Shown here piece by piece: positions 61,463 to 64,000 of a stretch of 64,000 nt of DNA. Under the pieces are notes generated by a model. It did no database searches. It was not told the origin of the DNA and saw nothing but the letters and a program-made list of their open reading frames with translations. Origin of the DNA: Bacillota bacterium. GTDB lineage: Bacteria > Bacillota > UBA4882 > UBA8346. The position numbers and the translations under genes are program-made. The first letter of the stretch is position 1, and every line of letters begins with the position of its first letter. Where the stretch lies: NCBI GenBank assembly GCA_023426245.1, contig JAFABB010000040.1:62001-126000 (forward strand), in the 5' to 3' direction.

Positions 61463-62197
61463 ATGGAGATTACATTTTGGATTGCCTTCACTGCAGGATT
61501 GTTATCCTTTTTATCTCCCTGTATCCTACCGATTGCCCCTGGATATTTGGGAATTATTTCGGGTACTTCATTAACCAATATGAAAGCAGATACCATCACC
61601 AAACGAAAAGTCTTATGGTCTACCATCGCTTTTATCTTAGGCTTCAGTGTCGTTTTTATTTCGTTGGGGCTTGCCAGTTCTTTTTTAGGTCAGTTTTTAT
61701 TAAAATACCGCCGTTTAATTGCTCAAATAGGCGGTTTTGTGGTTATTATTTTGGGACTCCATCAAGCGGGATGGCTTCCAATTTCCTGGCTTTATCATGA
61801 GAAGAAAATGCAAGTCAAACATCAAATTGGTATCAGCGGAGCTTTTCTCACCGGATTGGCTTTTTCCTTAGGCTGGACCCCTTGTATCAGTCCCATTTTA
61901 GGTTCAATTTTGACTTTAGCCGGTACCCAAGGCCAAATTGGTAAGGGGATGTTGCTGCTCTCATGCTATTCTCTAGGGTTAGCAATACCTTTCTTGCTGC
62001 TGGCAATCGGATTTGAAAGAGTTTCCGGTGGTTTAGCCCGAATGAAGCATTATATCAAATATTTCGAATGGGCCTCCGGAATTTTATTGATTATTATGGG
62101 CTTGTTACTCATTACCGGAAGTTTATCCATCATCAGTGCCTGGTTTAATCGAATTACAGGCGGGTGGAGTCCTGAAGACCTTTTTAAAAAGCGATAG
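61463..62197 (+). CDS. ccdA: CcdA/DsbD-family thiol electron transporter
   Basis: The 244-residue protein has six helices and the two conserved cysteine loops: FLSPCILPIAPGYLG near residue 17 and LGWTPCISPILGSIL near 150. By family knowledge it carries reducing equivalents from cytoplasmic thioredoxin across the membrane to the adjacent TlpA/ResA protein. The two genes are certainly one operon. Confidence 0.93.
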   Translation: MEITFWIAFTAGLLSFLSPCILPIAPGYLGIISGTSLTNMKADTITKRKVLWSTIAFILGFSVVFISLGLASSFLGQFLLKYRRLIAQIGGFVVIILGLHQAGWLPISWLYHEKKMQVKHQIGISGAFLTGLAFSLGWTPCISPILGSILTLAGTQGQIGKGMLLLSCYSLGLAIPFLLLAIGFERVSGGLARMKHYIKYFEWASGILLIIMGLLLITGSLSIISAWFNRITGGWSPEDLFKKR

Positions 62198-62201
62198 AGA
62201 T

Positions 62202-64000
62202 TTAATATACCAGGCCTAAAGGCAACTGTTTTTGATCGATGACCTTGACAAGAACTTCATTGAGCTCATTTACTTTATAGGGTTTAATAGCCACTCCGCT
62301 AAAGCCGTATTTCTGATAATCCGACATTACCTGATCATTAGCGTATCCGCTGGTGATGATCGCTTTGATATCGGGATCCATTTGGCGGAGCACCGCCATG
62401 GTTTCTATACCGCCTAATCCTCCCGGAATGGTCAAATCCATAATCACAGCGTCAAAAGCTTCCCCATTTTCTTTTGCTTCCTTGTAGAGCTTGATTGCCT
62501 CCTGACCATTTCTGGCCAAACTTACCTGATAGCCAAAATAAGTCAGCATTTCTCCGCTTACATTCCGGATACTCTCCTCATCATCCATCAACAATATTTT
62601 TAATCCATCACTAACCACAATCTCGCTTTTGACCTTTTTGACTTCCACCGGCCTTATGGATGCAGGAAGAAAAATATAGAAAGTCGTACCGATTCCCGGG
62701 GTGGACTCAACTTCCAAGTATCCATTATGTTTTTTAATAATCGAATAACCGGTTGAAAGACCCAGCCCGTTTCCTGTTTTTTTGGTGGTGAAAAATGGGT
62801 CGAATATTTTGTCAATGATTCCTTCCGGTATGCCAATCCCATGATCTTTCAGGGTTAACTTGACATACTTACCGGGAATATGCTGGTCTGTTCCATCCAA
62901 AGTAACATTCTCCCCATAAATCTGGAGCACTCCACCGATCGGCATAGCCTGTTTAGCGTTAATCGTAATATTGTTGATGACCTGAGTTATTTGCCCCTCA
63001 TCGATATCCACGATCCACAGATCTTGAGGAAGGTAAAACTCAGCCTTTACTTTAGAACCGCTTAGGATAAAATGGACTGTATCCTGTATTAAATCAATAA
63101 TGGATGTTGATTTCCGTACCGGATTTCCACCTTTAGCAAAAGTAAGCAACTGTTTGGTGAGCTCACTCGCCTTGCGCGTAATGCCGGCCGTGGTTTCCAA
63201 ATTTTTGGAAATGTCTTCATGCCTCTTCAATTTCGTGGCTGCCAATTGCAAATTAGCTAAAATCCCTGCTAAAACATTGTTAAAATCATGGGCTACACCA
63301 CCCGCCAGTATGGCCAAAGATTCCAGTTTTGCCGTTTTCAGCATTTCCTGACCAATCTTTTGCTTTTCTGTGATATCTTCAATGACAAATACTGTTCCGA
63401 TAGTTTGGCCCCCGGCGTTTTGAATGGAAGAACGGTTTATCACAACAGTTACTTCCCTTAGATCGCGGGTCACCAATACCAGTTGGTTTGATGTGGGATA
63501 ATCCGCCATGACATCTACAGGTTCGCTTGTGAGATCATTCAAAAAGTAAAAAATCTTCGATATTGGTTTTCCAATGGCTTCATGAGGGGAATAACCGGTT
63601 ATCATACTGGCAGCCTTATTAAAAACGACGATTTGGTTTTCCGGATCGGTTGTTACAACCCCTTCATCCAGGGAATTAAAGGTTACTTTTAATAACTCGC
63701 GGTCAAAGGACAATAATTTTTCAGCTTCGCATTTCCGCTCGGTAATATCCACGGTAGTTTCATTTAAAAATACCGCGTAAATTCCTTCTTCTAGATTCCA
63801 TACTCTTAAACCAAACTGCCGCTGTTGTTTGAGATCATCATATTCCTTTGCGGGATGATTTCCAGTCTTAACAAGCTCTTCAAGTCGTTTCAGCCATAAT
63901 AAATCAAAATAATGAATTTCCCTCCAGGTTTTGCCTTGTAACTCCGGAGAACTTAGGCCGATAATTCTCTCAAACGCCGGATTGACTTCAAGATGAAAAT
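62202..64000 (-). CDS. Hybrid sensor histidine kinase with PAS domains and C-terminal receiver, N-terminus beyond the window
   Basis: The frame is open from the window edge to the stop at 62202. Part of a PAS domain (FHLEVNPAFERIIGLSSPEL; EEGIYAVFLNETT) is followed by VDITERK, a second PAS (TFNSLDEGVVTTDPENQIVVFN; VFVIEDITEKQ), a HisKA-like phosphoacceptor (AGGVAHDFNNVLAG), an HATPase domain (NNITINAKQAM; LKDHGIGIPEGIIDKIFDPFFTTKKTGNGLGL) and an intact receiver (LLMDDEE; VIMDLTIPGG; TSGYAND; IKPY). A GTG start at 63752 would cut the first PAS, so the true start is outside. No DNA-binding output is attached; the pathway is unknown. Confidence 0.92.
   Translation of the reverse strand, partial: FHLEVNPAFERIIGLSSPELQGKTWREIHYFDLLWLKRLEELVKTGNHPAKEYDDLKQQRQFGLRVWNLEEGIYAVFLNETTVDITERKCEAEKLLSFDRELLKVTFNSLDEGVVTTDPENQIVVFNKAASMITGYSPHEAIGKPISKIFYFLNDLTSEPVDVMADYPTSNQLVLVTRDLREVTVVINRSSIQNAGGQTIGTVFVIEDITEKQKIGQEMLKTAKLESLAILAGGVAHDFNNVLAGILANLQLAATKLKRHEDISKNLETTAGITRKASELTKQLLTFAKGGNPVRKSTSIIDLIQDTVHFILSGSKVKAEFYLPQDLWIVDIDEGQITQVINNITINAKQAMPIGGVLQIYGENVTLDGTDQHIPGKYVKLTLKDHGIGIPEGIIDKIFDPFFTTKKTGNGLGLSTGYSIIKKHNGYLEVESTPGIGTTFYIFLPASIRPVEVKKVKSEIVVSDGLKILLMDDEESIRNVSGEMLTYFGYQVSLARNGQEAIKLYKEAKENGEAFDAVIMDLTIPGGLGGIETMAVLRQMDPDIKAIITSGYANDQVMSDYQKYGFSGVAIKPYKVNELNEVLVKVIDQKQLPLGLVY

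Overview
The window comes from a double-membraned, spore-forming member of the Bacillota, most like the Negativicutes (Sporomusa-type), although other diderm Firmicutes cannot be excluded. A TonB-ExbB-ExbD system with an outer-membrane receptor, an RND exporter, a Prc-type tail-specific protease, a porin-like beta-barrel and a LolA-like carrier all need an outer membrane and periplasm. SpoIIP and a DacF-type D,D-carboxypeptidase point to endospores, and the acpS-nnrE/D-alr order is typical of Firmicutes. TTG and GTG starts behind good GGAGG sites are frequent. I see no tRNA, rRNA, CRISPR array, prophage or transposase gene.

Layout. Positions 1-7900 (minus strand): a partial hydrogenase-4/complex-I-like membrane subunit; an unusual fusion of a class III aminotransferase to a fatty acyl-ACP reductase; then the housekeeping run acpS - nnrE/nnrD - alr - lipoyl-like domain - surface-anchored glucodextranase-C-like protein. 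Positions 7900-21000: cheR, a nitroreductase, a GT-C glycosyltransferase, an MntR-like regulator, uppP, a marR-adaptor-RND efflux operon, dacF, and an orphan response regulator that has lost its phosphorylation residues. Positions 21200-27000: a secreted beta-helix protein, prc, a small zinc ribbon protein and spoIIP.

Positions 28000-40640 form a vitamin B12 island. A cobalamin riboswitch on the plus strand precedes a decayed cobT, then cobU-cobS-cobC-cbiB-cobD. Converging on it is a minus-strand operon headed by a second cobalamin riboswitch with its own terminator: BtuB-like receptor, tonB, exbB, exbD, btuF, btuC, btuD and a likely cbiZ remnant. Together these would import corrinoids across both membranes and rebuild the nucleotide loop, with lower-ligand activation apparently supplied from elsewhere.

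Positions 40800-52100: a FabG-like reductase, a YitT protein, an iron module (fur, feoA, feoB, with Fur boxes), envelope enzymes (polysaccharide deacetylase, GT2, M23 peptidase), a papain-like protease, and a variant NRAMP transporter behind a long structured leader. Positions 52500-60660: a LolCDE/MacB-like ABC operon with its own regulator, a LolA-like carrier and an outer-membrane barrel, flanked on both sides by two paralogous small His/Cys-rich proteins. Positions 60900-64000: a TlpA-CcdA thiol pathway and a hybrid sensor kinase that runs off the end.

Non-coding structure is rich: two identical 110-bp palindromic MITE-like elements plus a decayed third copy, three arrays of degenerate 21- or 30-bp repeats, two compact multi-hairpin intergenic elements, and many intrinsic terminators.
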